This document shows, one piece after another, positions 20,161 through 29,300 of a DNA stretch of 64,000 nt. Position 1 is the first letter of the stretch, and every line of letters starts with the position of its first letter. Made by a program: the position numbers and the translations under genes. Origin of the DNA: UBA1756 sp045132235 (GTDB taxonomy: Bacteria; Bacteroidota; Bacteroidia; Bacteroidales; WCHB1-69). The stretch covers positions 1 to 64,000 of the forward strand of contig JBGURX010000046.1 of NCBI GenBank assembly GCA_045132235.1, given 5' to 3'. Under the pieces are notes generated by a model. The model had not been told where the DNA came from. It did no database searches and worked only from the letters and a program-made list of their open reading frames with translations.

Positions 20161-20619
20161 TTATTTGAGGGTCACACCTTTAGGCAGAAAGCGCAAACAG
20201 TCGCCTCCATGCCGGAAGACATCGCGCACCACCGACGAAGAGATGCAGGAGTATTCAGGACGTGTGGGCACGAAAATCGTCTGCAAATCAGGCCACAGCA
20301 GGCGGTTCGCCTCCGCCATGTCCTTTTCATACTGGAAATCAATGCCATTACGCAAACCCCGAATCAGATACGGAGCCTCCAGCTGACGACACAAATCCAC
20401 AGTAAGTCCTTTATAATCAATAATTTCAATATTTTGAAATGAAGACAAAGCCAGTCGCAGCCATTCCTTGCGTTTTTCCAAGGGGAAGCAGCCCGACTTG
20501 TCGGCATTCACGCCGATGGCCACGTAGAGCTTGTCGAACAACGGAGCAACCGCTTCAACGACAGAAAGATGTCCCAACGTGACGGGATCGAAAGAGCCGG
20601 GAAAAACTGCAGATTTCAT
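20161..20619 (-). CDS. coaD: Phosphopantetheine adenylyltransferase
   Basis: Penultimate step of coenzyme A synthesis: 4'-phosphopantetheine plus ATP gives dephospho-CoA. 152 residues from the chosen ATG. It shows the nucleotidyltransferase motif FPGSFDPVTLGH near the N-terminus, YLIRGLRNGIDFQYE in the middle and SSSVVRDV near the end. A TTG 15 bases further upstream (20634) would overlap the preceding gene; the ATG at 20619 gives the usual N-terminus and a 1-base gap to the glycosyltransferase stop, so I prefer it. It is the fourth gene of a tight minus-strand run. Confidence 0.95.
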   Translation of the reverse strand: MKSAVFPGSFDPVTLGHLSVVEAVAPLFDKLYVAIGVNADKSGCFPLEKRKEWLRLALSSFQNIEIIDYKGLTVDLCRQLEAPYLIRGLRNGIDFQYEKDMAEANRLLWPDLQTIFVPTRPEYSCISSSVVRDVFRHGGDCLRFLPKGVTLK

Positions 20620-20620
20620 A

Positions 20621-21907
20621 CTAACGATTGACAACGAGTTCGTAGATGCGTTTCAGACGGGCGGCCACATCCTCCCATTTCAGGTTGTTGGCCTCCTCGC
20701 AGCCTTTCTCCGAGAAGAGCTTGGCCAAAGAGGGATAGTGCAGGATGCCATAGATGGCATCGGCAGTGGCATCAATATCCCAGAAATCCACCTTGATAGC
20801 GTACTGCAGCACTTCGGAAACGCCTGATTGCTTGGATATTACAACCGGCACACCCGATTGCATGGCCTCCAACGGCGAGATGCCGAAAGGCTCGGAGATG
20901 GAGGGCATGACATACACATCGCTCATGCCGAACATCTTGTCGATGTCCTTGCCACGGAGGAAGCCCGTGAAATGGAATTTGTCGGAAATGCCCAATTCGG
21001 CCACACGGCGGATGACACGGGGCATCATGTCGCCGTCGCCGGCCAGCACGAAGCGCACGTTGTCGTCCTTCTCCAGCACCCTTTTGGCAGTCTCCACAAA
21101 ATACTCGGGACCCTTCTGGAAGGTGACGCGGCCCAAGAAGGTAACAATTTTCTCCTTCAGCGGACGCTGTCCATCCACCTGTCGCAGAGCCGGTTCCACG
21201 GCGTTATGCAGGGTAAAGACCTTTTCGGCAGGGATACCGTACTTATCGATAACGATTTGGCGGGTGAGGTTGCTGACCGCACACACGGCGTCAGCCGCCA
21301 TCATGCCCTCTTTTTCAAGGCCATAGACAATCTCATTGCGGTTGTTTTCGCCGGAACGGTCGTACTCGGTGGCATGGATGTGCACCACGAGCGGTTTGCC
21401 GCTGACCCGCTTGGCGGCGATGCCGGCACGGTAGGTGAGCCAGTCGTGGGCGTGAATCACATCGTACTGCTGCGAGCGGGCGATCTCCTCTGCCACGAGG
21501 GCGTACTTCTCCACCTCCTGCATCAGGTTGGCACCATAGCCACCCTGGAATTGGTAGCGCCGCTTCCCTCCCCCATCTTCACTCACCTCAAAAACACCGC
21601 TTTCTATCTGATTCACAACATTATAATAATCATCAATGCCAATATATGGCACCAATTGTGAATTCACCTCAAGGTATGATATTTCGTGTTGGAAAGTGTT
21701 GTAGCGGATCTGTCGCGGGTCGAAGGCGAAATCGCTGGCATTGACGATGCGCGCGCTGGTCTGGTCTTCATCGCCGTACGCCTTCGGCACCACGAGGGCC
21801 ACCTCCACGCCGTTGTGCGCCAAACCACGGGTCAGCCCGTAACAGGCTGTTCCCAAACCACCGGAAATGTGAGGGGGGAATTCCCACCCGAACATAAGCA
21901 CTTTCAT
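20621..21907 (-). CDS. GT4-family glycosyltransferase (glycogen synthase-like)
   Basis: 428-residue GT-B glycosyltransferase. The N-terminal half begins MKVLMFGWEFPPHISGGLG, the acceptor-side glycine motif of starch/glycogen synthase-like enzymes. The C-terminal half has FLGRVTFQKGPEYF (donor domain) and SEPFGISPLEAMQSG, the E-x7-E catalytic region. The Bacteroidota members of this family are often annotated as glycogen synthase, but the GT4-like donor domain and the absence of glycogen genes nearby leave the product open. It sits 4 bases after the Fe-S protein gene and 1 base before coaD, so translation is likely coupled. Confidence 0.88.
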   Translation of the reverse strand: MKVLMFGWEFPPHISGGLGTACYGLTRGLAHNGVEVALVVPKAYGDEDQTSARIVNASDFAFDPRQIRYNTFQHEISYLEVNSQLVPYIGIDDYYNVVNQIESGVFEVSEDGGGKRRYQFQGGYGANLMQEVEKYALVAEEIARSQQYDVIHAHDWLTYRAGIAAKRVSGKPLVVHIHATEYDRSGENNRNEIVYGLEKEGMMAADAVCAVSNLTRQIVIDKYGIPAEKVFTLHNAVEPALRQVDGQRPLKEKIVTFLGRVTFQKGPEYFVETAKRVLEKDDNVRFVLAGDGDMMPRVIRRVAELGISDKFHFTGFLRGKDIDKMFGMSDVYVMPSISEPFGISPLEAMQSGVPVVISKQSGVSEVLQYAIKVDFWDIDATADAIYGILHYPSLAKLFSEKGCEEANNLKWEDVAARLKRIYELVVNR

Positions 21908-21911
21908 AGTT

Positions 21912-22655
21912 TTAATTTTCTGAATTCAAAATTTCAGCAATCGGCGCCACTTTGAATTTCACATCACTGCGGTTGGCGATGTACGCATCGATATACTGGA
22001 GACAATGCAAGTCGGTAGAGGTGACAAACTCCACATCGTAGGTCATGATGCGCTCCACAATCTGTTTCAGCATCAACTCGGTAAGTTCGCCGTTATGGAA
22101 GGCAAAGTCGCCGTTGCCGCAACAGCACAGCTTCATTTCCGGATCCGTGAACAGTTCAAGTCCTTTCGTATTTTTCAGCAGAGTCAGCGCATCATCGCTG
22201 GGATAGACATTCCGTGCGGAACAGGAACGGAAATAAAACACCTTATGGGGGAAAGTGTTGTTGAGGCACTCCGTATGCTTTTTATTGACAATATAATCGC
22301 ACAGCTCGTACGACTCCTGCACCACATGCGCCACAGCGGCAGGAACACCAGAATGCTGGCACAGCTGTTTGGCGTACTTTTTCAGATAGCCGACACAGTC
22401 GCTGGAGGGGCAGACAATCGGATGGGGGTTGTCGAAATAGCGCACCAGCCGGAAGGCAAGTTCCTGCGCTGTGTCAATCTCGCCGCGCATCAGGAACTGG
22501 CGTCCGCAACAGGTAAGCTCACTGTTGTAGTAAGGCACGTCGCCCATCTTTTGGAGCAGCGACAGCACCGGCTGCACGCCATACGGCAAAAACAGATCCA
22601 TGTGGCACGGAACAAACAGATTGACAGTATATTTGGGGCCTGAAAAATCAAACAT
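21912..22655 (-). CDS. LutA/YkgE-like (Fe-S)-binding protein with two CCG domains
   Basis: 247 residues from the ATG giving MFDFSGPKYTVNLFVP. Two cysteine-rich CCG-type domains are visible: FVPCHMD with TCCGRQF in the first half, and YFRSCSARN with KLCCCGNGDFA in the second. This arrangement is found in LutA/YkgE and heterodisulfide-reductase-related subunits that handle lactate or glycolate electrons together with LutB and LutC. No lutB or lutC is adjacent, so the redox partner is unknown. A longer reading frame extends into the peptidase gene but its extra 48 residues look non-coding, and the chosen start leaves a 14-base gap. Confidence 0.85.
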   Translation of the reverse strand: MFDFSGPKYTVNLFVPCHMDLFLPYGVQPVLSLLQKMGDVPYYNSELTCCGRQFLMRGEIDTAQELAFRLVRYFDNPHPIVCPSSDCVGYLKKYAKQLCQHSGVPAAVAHVVQESYELCDYIVNKKHTECLNNTFPHKVFYFRSCSARNVYPSDDALTLLKNTKGLELFTDPEMKLCCCGNGDFAFHNGELTELMLKQIVERIMTYDVEFVTSTDLHCLQYIDAYIANRSDVKFKVAPIAEILNSEN

Positions 22656-22669
22656 AAGCGAAAATTTTA

Positions 22670-24073
22670 CTATTCTTCGGGAGAGAACATCGGATCCCAT
22701 GCGGGGAGCATAATCGGCTTGTTGTCGAACATCTTGAGATATTTCTCGGGGATGTACTTGCTTTCGATCACCACACGGAACATATATTCGTTGAACCATT
22801 CATTCGTCATAATCAGGAAGCCCTTGTAGCCGTAGTTGCTGCCCCAGCTGTTCTCCACCATCCATTTCTTGGGCTGGTCGTTTTCATCGAGATCCACGGC
22901 GCAGAGGGTCATGGCGTGGGAAGAGCCGCTGGCGAAAGTGCTCACTCTCTGTTTTTTATCCATCTTGAAATCAATGCCGAAGAGGGAGGCATAGTCGTAG
23001 TTGTTGACATCCATGAAGCCCTTGTCGCGGTTAAGGAACTTGCCCACGTCGCAGGAGAAATACATCATGGTGCTGTCTTTGATAGAGGCGATGGCCAGTG
23101 GGGCAATTTCCTCCATCGGGAGGTTGAGGTACTTCCAGTTGTCGCCGTCATAGACGTGGCGGTCGTACTCAATTTCATATACTTTGTAGTACTCGCGGGT
23201 GGGGTCGTTCATAATCATGTAGAAGGTGGAGAAATCCACATTGGCGAATTTCTCGCGGAAAGAGGCGGGCGTGTAGGTGGCGGTCTCCACGGGCTTGCCG
23301 CTCTTGTCGCGCTGGGTCCAAGAGAACTGGGCGGGCGGTTCGCCGAAGTTGAGGGCGAGAATCTTGTACACCACCTTCAGCATCTCCTGCTTGCGCTGCA
23401 GCAGCTGTGCCTCGGTGACGCCTTTCTTGGCGCCCATCTCGCGCAGTTCGAGGCCGTACTCGCGCAACTTGAGGCTCAATACCGACGACATGGTGGAGGT
23501 CTTGTTGCTGCTGTTGGTCTCGCGCATGGCTTCGGCCGGCACCACGCCGTACTTGTCGATCAGGTTGGCCACGCCGGTGAACTGTCCGCCGTCGCCGATG
23601 GGGTTCTTGAAGAGCCACTCCACGGTTTTGTCATCCATGGGAGCCTTGCGGGTGTCGATGATAGCTTGGAGGAAAAGGTTTGACTTCTCGAGCTGGTCCC
23701 AGAAAAAGAGATATACTTGCGAGAACTGGAAGTCGGCGGGCAGGTCGTATTGTGCGATGGCTTTGGAACGCAACACGTTGAGGCCGGTGAACAGCCAGCA
23801 GCGGCCGGAAGACTTCTGGTCGGTGACGGCCTGCGAGGGCACGCGATGGGAGAAATAGGTATCAAACTGGGCCTCATTTTCAAAGTTGAGGGCGATTTTG
23901 TTGATGTCGTTGCCGGCGATGGCATTTTGCAGGGCCTTGTTCTCCGGGGAGCTTTTATAGGAATCCTGAATGTTTTTCAACATATCGGGAGTAATGCCCG
24001 TGTTTTGGGAAAAGCCGAAAAGCGGAGCGATCACACTGATTATCAGTACAATTGCAAATTTGATACACTTCAT
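22670..24073 (-). CDS. C1B-family cysteine peptidase (bleomycin hydrolase/PepC-like), secreted
   Basis: 467 residues starting MKCIKFAIVL with a signal peptide (cleavage probably after GFS), so it acts outside the cytoplasm, unlike cytoplasmic PepC. The papain-like triad is visible: Cys92 in SSGRCWLFTG, His386 in GSSHAMTLCAV and Asn408 in VENSWGSNYG. The insert between Cys and His is long, as in bleomycin hydrolase. The start was chosen because the longer frame upstream runs through the wbpB promoter and lacks a signal peptide. It heads the minus-strand run peptidase, Fe-S protein, GT4, coaD, giant protein, with a -7 element 24 bases before the ATG. Confidence 0.93.
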   Translation of the reverse strand: MKCIKFAIVLIISVIAPLFGFSQNTGITPDMLKNIQDSYKSSPENKALQNAIAGNDINKIALNFENEAQFDTYFSHRVPSQAVTDQKSSGRCWLFTGLNVLRSKAIAQYDLPADFQFSQVYLFFWDQLEKSNLFLQAIIDTRKAPMDDKTVEWLFKNPIGDGGQFTGVANLIDKYGVVPAEAMRETNSSNKTSTMSSVLSLKLREYGLELREMGAKKGVTEAQLLQRKQEMLKVVYKILALNFGEPPAQFSWTQRDKSGKPVETATYTPASFREKFANVDFSTFYMIMNDPTREYYKVYEIEYDRHVYDGDNWKYLNLPMEEIAPLAIASIKDSTMMYFSCDVGKFLNRDKGFMDVNNYDYASLFGIDFKMDKKQRVSTFASGSSHAMTLCAVDLDENDQPKKWMVENSWGSNYGYKGFLIMTNEWFNEYMFRVVIESKYIPEKYLKMFDNKPIMLPAWDPMFSPEE

Positions 24074-24096
24074 AGAATTTACTTTAAAAACAGCCG

Positions 24097-24104
24097 CAAA
24101 TATA
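24097..24104 (-). promoter_or_regulatory. Bacteroidota -7 element for the peptidase-led operon
   Basis: Reads TATATTTG followed by CGGC on the minus strand, matching TAnnTTTGC, 24 bases before the peptidase start codon. Confidence 0.65.
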
Positions 24105-24150
24105 AAAAAAATTCTGAAACGGTGTGCTCGTTTCAGACCATTTTTTGTCG

Positions 24151-24158
24151 TATCTTTG
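24151..24158 (+). promoter_or_regulatory. Bacteroidota -7 element for wbpB
   Basis: TATCTTTG followed by CAC, matching TAnnTTTGC, 36 bases before the wbpB start. It is divergent from the peptidase promoter. Confidence 0.65.
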
Positions 24159-24193
24159 CACGCACTTTTTAAGGCTGAAATAAAAGTAAGAAT

Positions 24194-25147
24194 ATGCACA
24201 ATTTTGCACTCATCGGCGCGGCGGGCTATATTGCCCCGCGACACATGCAGGCCATCAAGGACACCGGCAACCAGATTGTAGCCCTTTTGGACAAATCCGA
24301 CAGCGTGGGCATCATCGACCGCTACTTCCCCGAAGCCGCCCTCTTCACCGAAAGCGAACGCTTCGACCGCCACCTGTACCGGCTGCTGAAACGCGGTGAT
24401 AGACAGCAGGTTGACTATGTCTCCATCTGCTCGCCCAACTACCTGCACGACGCCCACATCCGCCTCGCCCTGCGCAACGGCGCCGACGCCATCTGCGAAA
24501 AACCGCTCGTGCTCAACCCGTGGAATCTCGACGGCCTCCGCGAAATTGAAAAAGACACTGGACAGCACATCTACCACATCCTCCAGCTCCGTCTCCACCC
24601 CTCCGTGCAACAGCTCCGCCAGCGCATTCTGAACGGCCCGCAGGACAAAATCCACGACATCGACCTGACCTATATCACCGGCCGCGGTAAATGGTACCAA
24701 TACTCATGGAAAGCCGACATGGAGAAGTCGGGCGGCATCACCACCAACATCGGCGTGCATTTCTTCGACATGCTGACCTACATCTTCGGTCCCGTGCGCG
24801 ACCTGACAGTGCACCACCACTCCGGCACCACCGCCGCCGGCTTCCTGCAGCTGGAGCGCGCCCGCGTGCGCTGGTTCCTCAGCATCGATGCCAACAATGT
24901 GCCCGCCAACCTCCGCAACGAGGGAAAACGTACCTACCGCTCCATCCTCATCGACGGCGAGACTTTCGACTTCACCGACGGTTTCACCGAGCTGCACACC
25001 GAAGCCTACAAACAGATTCTGAGCGGCAACGGCTTCACCATCAACGATGCCGAAAGCTACGTCAACCTCTGCCACCAAGTGCGCAACAGCACGCCCGTCG
25101 GCAAAACCGGCGAGTACCATCCCATGCTTTTACAAGTAAACGAATAA
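24194..25147 (+). CDS. wbpB: UDP-N-acetyl-2-amino-2-deoxyglucuronate dehydrogenase (WbpB/WlbA type)
   Basis: 317-residue Gfo/Idh/MocA oxidoreductase. The N-terminus FALIGAAGYIAPRHMQAIKD and the segments DYVSICSPNYLHDAHI, ICEKPLV and GVHFFDML match WbpB/WlbA, which oxidises UDP-GlcNAcA at C3 for 2,3-diamino-uronic acid synthesis. CEKPLV supplies the catalytic Lys and NIGVHFFD the His. The other wbp genes (wbpA, E, D, I) are not nearby; the gene stands alone behind its own promoter. In Porphyromonas gingivalis this pathway supplies the sugar that anchors T9SS cargo, which fits the neighbouring sprA and cargo genes. It converges on dgt with a 2-base gap. Confidence 0.92.
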   Translation: MHNFALIGAAGYIAPRHMQAIKDTGNQIVALLDKSDSVGIIDRYFPEAALFTESERFDRHLYRLLKRGDRQQVDYVSICSPNYLHDAHIRLALRNGADAICEKPLVLNPWNLDGLREIEKDTGQHIYHILQLRLHPSVQQLRQRILNGPQDKIHDIDLTYITGRGKWYQYSWKADMEKSGGITTNIGVHFFDMLTYIFGPVRDLTVHHHSGTTAAGFLQLERARVRWFLSIDANNVPANLRNEGKRTYRSILIDGETFDFTDGFTELHTEAYKQILSGNGFTINDAESYVNLCHQVRNSTPVGKTGEYHPMLLQVNE

Positions 25148-25149
25148 CT

Positions 25150-26316
25150 TTAGAATTCACCTTTGCCGTGGTGGAAACTGATGACCCGCGGCAACATGAT
25201 TTCACGCACGCACTCCAGCGCGAAACGGTCGGTCATGCCCGACAGGTAGTCCGTCACCACCTGCTGGTCCATCTGCTCCTCCGTCCATCCCATCTTTTCC
25301 GCTTCGACACGATAGCAAGAACTCATATTTTCCAAATAATCAGCAAAATATGCATCAAGTACTCTCGTCTTTTTCCCCTCATACTGTCCCTCGCTCCAGT
25401 CGAATTCCGCACACAATCCCAACAGATACTCGAAGATGGTGGTCACAATGCGGTCGCACGACGACTCCACCTCCAACTGCAAAGGATGCTTGTAGATGTT
25501 CTGATAATTGAACTGAATGAGCGAAAGCATCAGCTGGTGTGCCTCTTCCGACACAGCAATGGCCTCTTCGGTAGAGTGGGTCACCAAGTCATTGACCAAG
25601 TAGTTGATAATGTCGCTGTTGCTGTTCCCCACCCTTGTGCGGATCTGGGTCGGGATGTCATCTTTTTTGATAAAACCCGCCACGATGGCATCCTCGATGT
25701 CGCGGCCCAGATAGGCAATCTTGTCGGAAAAACGCACGATGGCACCCTCATAGGTGGAGGGCAGGAAGCGACGCGAATGGATGCTGTCGAGATCCTTGAC
25801 CGTGAAATCGGGCGTGATGGTGCGCTCGAACTGTTCGCCATTATGACAGATAATGCCGTCCTTGACGGCGTACGTAAGGTTAAGACCCTGTCCGCCGGAA
25901 ATCAACTTTTCCACAACACGGTAACTGTTCACCTCGTGGATGAATTTGTCTTTTCCACCTAAAATACGGGCCAAAGCAGCCTCGCCGGCATGTCCGAACG
26001 GGGTGTGACCGAGGTCGTGGCCGAGAGCGATGGCGTAGGCCATATCTTCGTTGAGCTGCCACTCTTCCTCCTTTTTCCCATTCAAACCCCTGCAGATGGT
26101 GGCACTGATGGTGGCCACATGCAGCACATGCTCAATGCGGGTACAGATGTGGTCGTCGTTGGGATTGAAGAAGACTTGCGTCTTGTATTTCAGCCTACGG
26201 AAAGGCTTGGAGTGGAAAATGGCGGTCTGGTCGCGGTAATAGCAGCCCCGTATGTCCTCCTCACGCGGCGTGGTTCGGCGTTCCAGTTCAGAGGCAGGGA
26301 TTTTATTGCAAATCAT
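25150..26316 (-). CDS. dgt: dGTPase-like HD-domain triphosphohydrolase
   Basis: 388-residue deoxyguanosinetriphosphate triphosphohydrolase-like protein expected to cleave dNTPs to deoxynucleosides and triphosphate. Metal-binding HD residues are visible in TRIEHVLHV and IALGHDLGHTPFGHAGE; IVRFSDKIAYLGRDIEDA supplies the distal Asp. The N-terminal YYRDQTAIFHSKPFRRLKYK matches the family. It lies 15 bases downstream of sprA, so it is probably transcribed with ruvA and sprA. Confidence 0.93.
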   Translation of the reverse strand: MICNKIPASELERRTTPREEDIRGCYYRDQTAIFHSKPFRRLKYKTQVFFNPNDDHICTRIEHVLHVATISATICRGLNGKKEEEWQLNEDMAYAIALGHDLGHTPFGHAGEAALARILGGKDKFIHEVNSYRVVEKLISGGQGLNLTYAVKDGIICHNGEQFERTITPDFTVKDLDSIHSRRFLPSTYEGAIVRFSDKIAYLGRDIEDAIVAGFIKKDDIPTQIRTRVGNSNSDIINYLVNDLVTHSTEEAIAVSEEAHQLMLSLIQFNYQNIYKHPLQLEVESSCDRIVTTIFEYLLGLCAEFDWSEGQYEGKKTRVLDAYFADYLENMSSCYRVEAEKMGWTEEQMDQQVVTDYLSGMTDRFALECVREIMLPRVISFHHGKGEF

Positions 26317-26331
26317 GGTTGGAATGATTGA

Positions 26332-29300
26332 TTATTGAGTCAGCATCAGACGCACCTTGATACCCGCATCAATGTTCATGTTGTTGTATTGCTGTGAGAT
26401 ATAAGGTTTGTTGATGACGTGGTCGTAATAGAGGGTGAGGCCCACCAGCTTGCTGAGCTGATAGTCGGCGGAGAAGTTGATGGTCATGGAGAGCGAACCG
26501 GCAGACACCTGATTGATTTCCTCGGCAATCTTGCGCAACACGGTACGGTTGTCCTTCATGGCGAAGGATATCGAAAGGTTGAGGTCGCTGGTCACCTGCC
26601 GTTTCATGCCGGAGAAGATGAAGCCGATAGTGATGTCCTTGATGCGGTAACCGGCGGAGACAGCCAGCTCATTGGAGGTCATCTCGGTAATCTGGTTGTT
26701 GGCGAAGCTGAGGGAGGTGTTGCGCGAGCGTTTGTATTCCACCTTGATCATCAAGCTGTTCTTCAAGGTCATGTCGAAACCAATCAACGGGTTGAGTTGC
26801 TCGGAAATGGTAATCTGTCCGATTTCGTAGTTGCTGATGAAGTTGTTGAGCTGGTCGAAGCCATTGGCATAACCTTCTGCATCAGCGGTATAGAGCAGAT
26901 TGCTGGTGTAGTTGCCCACATTGTAGGTGCAGGTATAGGCGTGGGTAATGGAAAGGCTTTGGAAGACTTTCTGTACCGCCTTGATCTTGGTGAAGCCCGT
27001 GTAGTTGAGTCGCCAGTTGGGCATGGGGAATTTCGGGAAGGGAGAAGTTACATCCACCTTGCCGGTATTCTTGCCTGCGTATGTGCATAGGAACGCAGAG
27101 GTGAGCACCTCCTGCGAGAGTTTGCCGTAGCCAACCGGATAGCCCGTGGTGTCGTTGATAACGCCGCCCGAGTTGGGATTCAACTCAGAGAGACGCATGG
27201 CCAGCTCGTACCGCATCGATTTGAAATCCTCGAACAGCTTGTCGCCATCGGTGAAGAACTTGCCGAGTCCGAACTGCGTGATGTTGTAATTACCAGTGGT
27301 CTTGGGAGTATAGGAGTGGAAGACCCCCTCTGCATCCGCCCTATAGTATTCGGAGTAGCTGGACGACTGGTTGCGCGAGGCGGTCACATCGATTCGGAAG
27401 TCTCGGAACGGCTCCACCGTCGCCCTGAAATTAATCACCTTGTTATGGTTCTCCTGATAGGCGTAATTCATCAACGTGTCGGTGGAAAGCCAGCCGCGCT
27501 CCGAGCCGATGTGGCGGATATCGGTCTGGCCGCCAAAGACATACAGGAAGCCTGGGGCGCCGTTGGTCCAGTTCAAACCCATGATGTTCGGGGCATACAT
27601 GAAGCCCGGCATAGAGATGCCATTGCCAGCAGTGTAGCTGAGGGAGGCGTTGCGCAGCATCATCAGGAAACGCACGGTTCCATCAAGGAAAATCTTGCCA
27701 TAGTTGGGCTTCTCCTTCAACGAATCCTTGCCTTTGTCCTTATCTTTATCCTTGCCTTTCCCCTTTCCTTTATTCTTATCCTCTTCATCTTTCTTCGCCT
27801 TCTCCTCTTCATCAGGAGCCATCTTGCCTTTCTGAGCCGAGGTTTTTCCCTTGCCCATATTATTCTTGTTGGTGCCCTGATTCACCTTCTTGAAATAAGG
27901 AACTTTATTATACAAATTCACGAAATTGACATTGCCATTCAGCTGCAAAGTCTGTGAGTTGGCAATGGTACTACCGAGATAGCTGAGCGACATGGCGGCG
28001 GCAGTGAAGTTGTAGGTGGAGCTGTAGCGGGCGGAGGCGGTGATCCAGCTGAAAAGCGGGATCTTGTTGATCGGCACCTGCCACGATGCGTCGAAACGCT
28101 GCTGGAAGGTGTTGATGCGGCCGGCATGACCGAAGCAGCGCCAGATGGAATCCCTCTCGGCGCGGGTGTCGATGATTCCCTGCGGTTCGTCGATGCGGGC
28201 GGAAGCATTGGCTGTGTATTCAAACTTGATGCCCTGCGAGATGTCCCAACGCAACGCATAGTCGCGGGTCCAGTTGAAGGTCTTCACAAAGCTGGTGTCC
28301 ATGATGACGTTACCCTTGCTCTTCGGACGGTACTTGAATTCGTTGAACTCGCGCAGCACGGTCGTACGGAAGGTGAACATCTTGGGAAGCGGATAGAAGT
28401 TGAAGTCGCGAATCAGCTGCAACCATTTCGATTTCAACCACTTCTGACCAGACAGCGGACGGATGTTTTTCGGATTATTGTTATATGAATATCCCAATTC
28501 GCCTTGATGCGAGAATTCGTTGTCAAATTCCACATCCACGTTGCGGGTCTTGATTTCAGAATAGGCGTATGAGAAGTCCCAGTTCTCGATGTCCCACGGA
28601 CGCATCTTGATGGGCTTGTCGAAGTTGCGTTCCTTGCGCACGTTCATCAAGTTGACGTTTTGGCGACGCACGAAGTTGGTGGTCATGTGGCGGATGGAGT
28701 CGCGTTCGGCAGCCGTGGCATAGGTCTTGAGGTCCTCTTTCAGCTTGACATCGGGGTTGAGCGGATTGTACTCGGGGATGGAAACGTTCTGCGAAAGGTC
28801 GTAGTGGACGGGGATGCGGATGTTCCACTTCTCGGGGAACAAGGTCTTGCCCGCCTCGAGGTTGGCGGCGAAATCGACCGTATAGAGCGTCTCGGTCTGC
28901 CGCTCGGTAACCGACTGGTCGAGGGTACCGAAGCCGGGGGTGGAGTAGGTACCCGACAGGGTGATGTCGCCCACATCGGCAAGGTTGAGTCGCATACGGG
29001 CGAGGGCGGCGAAGCCCTGCTTGTCGTCGAAGTCGCAGAGGCGCAGCTCGTTCACCCACACCTCCACCGATTTCGGCAGCATGTCGTCGCCATCGTTCAT
29101 GCTGCGTTTCTTGGGGTTACGCACACCGATCATGATGGTGGCCACGTCAGCGAGGTTGGGGGCACCCACCACGGTAATCCGGTAGCCGTCAACACCGATG
29201 TCACCCACCGAATACGGCACGGTAATACTTGTATGAGAGCCGTTGCGCACCTCCATGTTACGGGCCTGCTTCACCGATACCAGAGAATCAAGAACAATCT

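Noticed and set aside
22656..22799. Longer N-terminus for the LutA-like protein
   Set aside because: The extra 48 residues overlap the end of the peptidase gene in another frame and show no family similarity.
24074..24700. Upstream extension of the peptidase reading frame
   Set aside because: It overlaps wbpB and both promoter elements and would remove the signal peptide from the N-terminus.
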